Below are positions 4,722-5,396 of a stretch of 5,396 nucleotides of DNA, one piece after another. The DNA is from an uncultured Verrucomicrobiota bacterium (GTDB lineage: Bacteria > Verrucomicrobiota > Kiritimatiellia > RFP12 > UBA1067): the NCBI GenBank assembly GCA_945613785.1, contig CALZAJ010000120.1:1-5396 (forward strand), in the 5' to 3' direction. Numbering within the stretch: position 1 is the stretch's first letter; every line of letters starts with the position of its first letter. The position numbers were made by a program, and so were the translations under genes. The notes under the pieces were generated by a model. The model did not search any database. It was given only the letters and a program-made list of their open reading frames with translations, and was not told the origin of the DNA.

Positions 4722-5396
4722 TCACTTCCTCCAGCAGGGCGTGATCCAGATGCCGTCGTTGTCGAAGAGACGACGCGGCGCATCGCCGCCGTCCTCCTTG
4801 GTCTTCGTGTCGACGATGTAGAGCGCACGGTCACGGCTCGCGACCACGTGACGGCCGTTGCTGGACCAGGACGGATGCTCCCAGTTGCCGGGCTCGCCAA
4901 CGAGCATCGCCGACGCCTCGCCTTTCTGCGGATCGAGCACCGCGATCTGCGTCGTGCCGCCACGCTTGGTGAGATAGGTGATGCGCCCGTCCTTGCCCCA
5001 GTCGGGGTCGACGTTCTGCGAGCCCGTCGAGGTCAGACGACGCTTCGCCTTCGTCGCGACGTCGATGACATAGAGCTGCGGACGACGCGCCTCGTCGGAG
5101 ACATAGACAATCTGACGTCCGTCGGGGCTCCAGGACGGCTGACCCTCGCTGGCGTTCTTCGTCGTCGTCAGGCGCGACCACGTACCGCTCGCGACATTGA
5201 TCACGTACAGCTCGGGATTGCCATGCATCGAGAGGATGATGGCCACGCGCGAGCCGTCAGGCGAAACAGCCGCACCGGTCGTCAAGCCCTTGAAAGTCCA
5301 CTTCAGCTTCTTCGCCGCCGTCTGCGTATTGAATTCGAAGACCTGCGGACCCGACCCGTAGATGCCCGTATAGAAAAGCGTGTTGGCGTCTTTCCA
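4722..5396 (-). CDS. tolB: TolB-like beta-propeller protein, C-terminal part (5' end outside window)
   Basis: The frame is open to the right edge, so 224 C-terminal residues are visible and the N-terminus with any signal peptide is missing. Four PD40/WD40-like beta-propeller repeats can be seen: VSPDG (44-48), SWSPDG (88-93), DWGKDG (132-137) and SWSSNG (176-181), about 44 residues apart. Each is followed by strands such as ELYVINVASG and QLYVIDVATK. The segment GSQNVDPDW closely parallels the GSQNQDAD region of E. coli TolB, and the visible end ITPCW resembles the final propeller strand of TolB. TolB is a periplasmic partner of Pal and other Tol proteins that supports outer-membrane integrity. 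Without the N-terminal domain a more general TolB-family propeller cannot be ruled out. A TTG at 5285 could be read as a start but lies within the propeller and is not the real one. The gene leads into gatC with a one-base gap. Confidence 0.85.
   Translation of the reverse strand, partial: WKDANTLFYTGIYGSGPQVFEFNTQTAAKKLKWTFKGLTTGAAVSPDGSRVAIILSMHGNPELYVINVASGTWSRLTTTKNASEGQPSWSPDGRQIVYVSDEARRPQLYVIDVATKAKRRLTSTGSQNVDPDWGKDGRITYLTKRGGTTQIAVLDPQKGEASAMLVGEPGNWEHPSWSSNGRHVVASRDRALYIVDTKTKEDGGDAPRRLFDNDGIWITPCWRK
4728..4732 (-). promoter_or_regulatory. Ribosome binding site of gatC inside the end of the tolB-like gene
   Basis: GGAGG on the minus strand is formed by the Trp and Arg codons (TGG AGG) near the C-terminus of the tolB-like protein and stands seven bases before the gatC ATG. 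The tolB-like TGA lies between the two. This arrangement fixes the gatC start and suggests translational coupling. Confidence 0.8.

Overview
The window is a gene-dense, GC-rich stretch of bacterial chromosome in which every supported gene lies on the minus strand. Reading from the right edge (transcription order) the layout is: the 3' end of a TolB-like beta-propeller gene, gatC, gatA, a cyclophilin-type peptidyl-prolyl isomerase, an exported repeat protein of the LA_2272 surface-repeat type, a DUF1015 protein, a DUF2062 membrane protein, and a truncated tRNA-Arg(CCG) at the left edge. There is no gene-free stretch longer than about 65 bases.

The genes fall into two probable transcription units. 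The first (tolB-like, gatC, gatA, ppi; 5396 down to 2471) is tightly packed: tolB and gatC are one base apart, 47 bases separate gatC and gatA, and the ribosome binding site of the isomerase gene overlaps the gatA stop codon. It combines envelope biology (TolB), Gln-dependent charging of tRNA-Gln/Asn (GatC and GatA; GatB is not in the window) and protein folding. The second unit starts at a near-consensus sigma-70-type promoter (TTGCCA, 17 bases, TATAAT; 2439-2467) in an AT-rich gap. It runs through the surface-repeat protein, DUF1015 and DUF2062, the last two overlapping by a GTGA tetranucleotide. An extended -10 element (TGATATAAT) 17 bases ahead of the tRNA suggests that the tRNA has its own promoter.

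The organism is a bacterium with an outer membrane: TolB is a periplasmic Tol-Pal component, and the surface-repeat protein has a signal peptide and a C-terminal phenylalanine. The high GC content, the indirect amidation route and the LA_2272-type repeat would suit a member of the PVC group such as Kiritimatiellota or Lentisphaerota. That placement rests on general family knowledge and is only a tentative inference.

I see no mobile element, CRISPR array, defence system or evident new system. The parts most worth a second look are the small acidic surface-repeat protein with its strict 14-residue period, and the uncharacterised DUF1015-DUF2062 pair, whose DUF1015 member carries a DGHHR motif.
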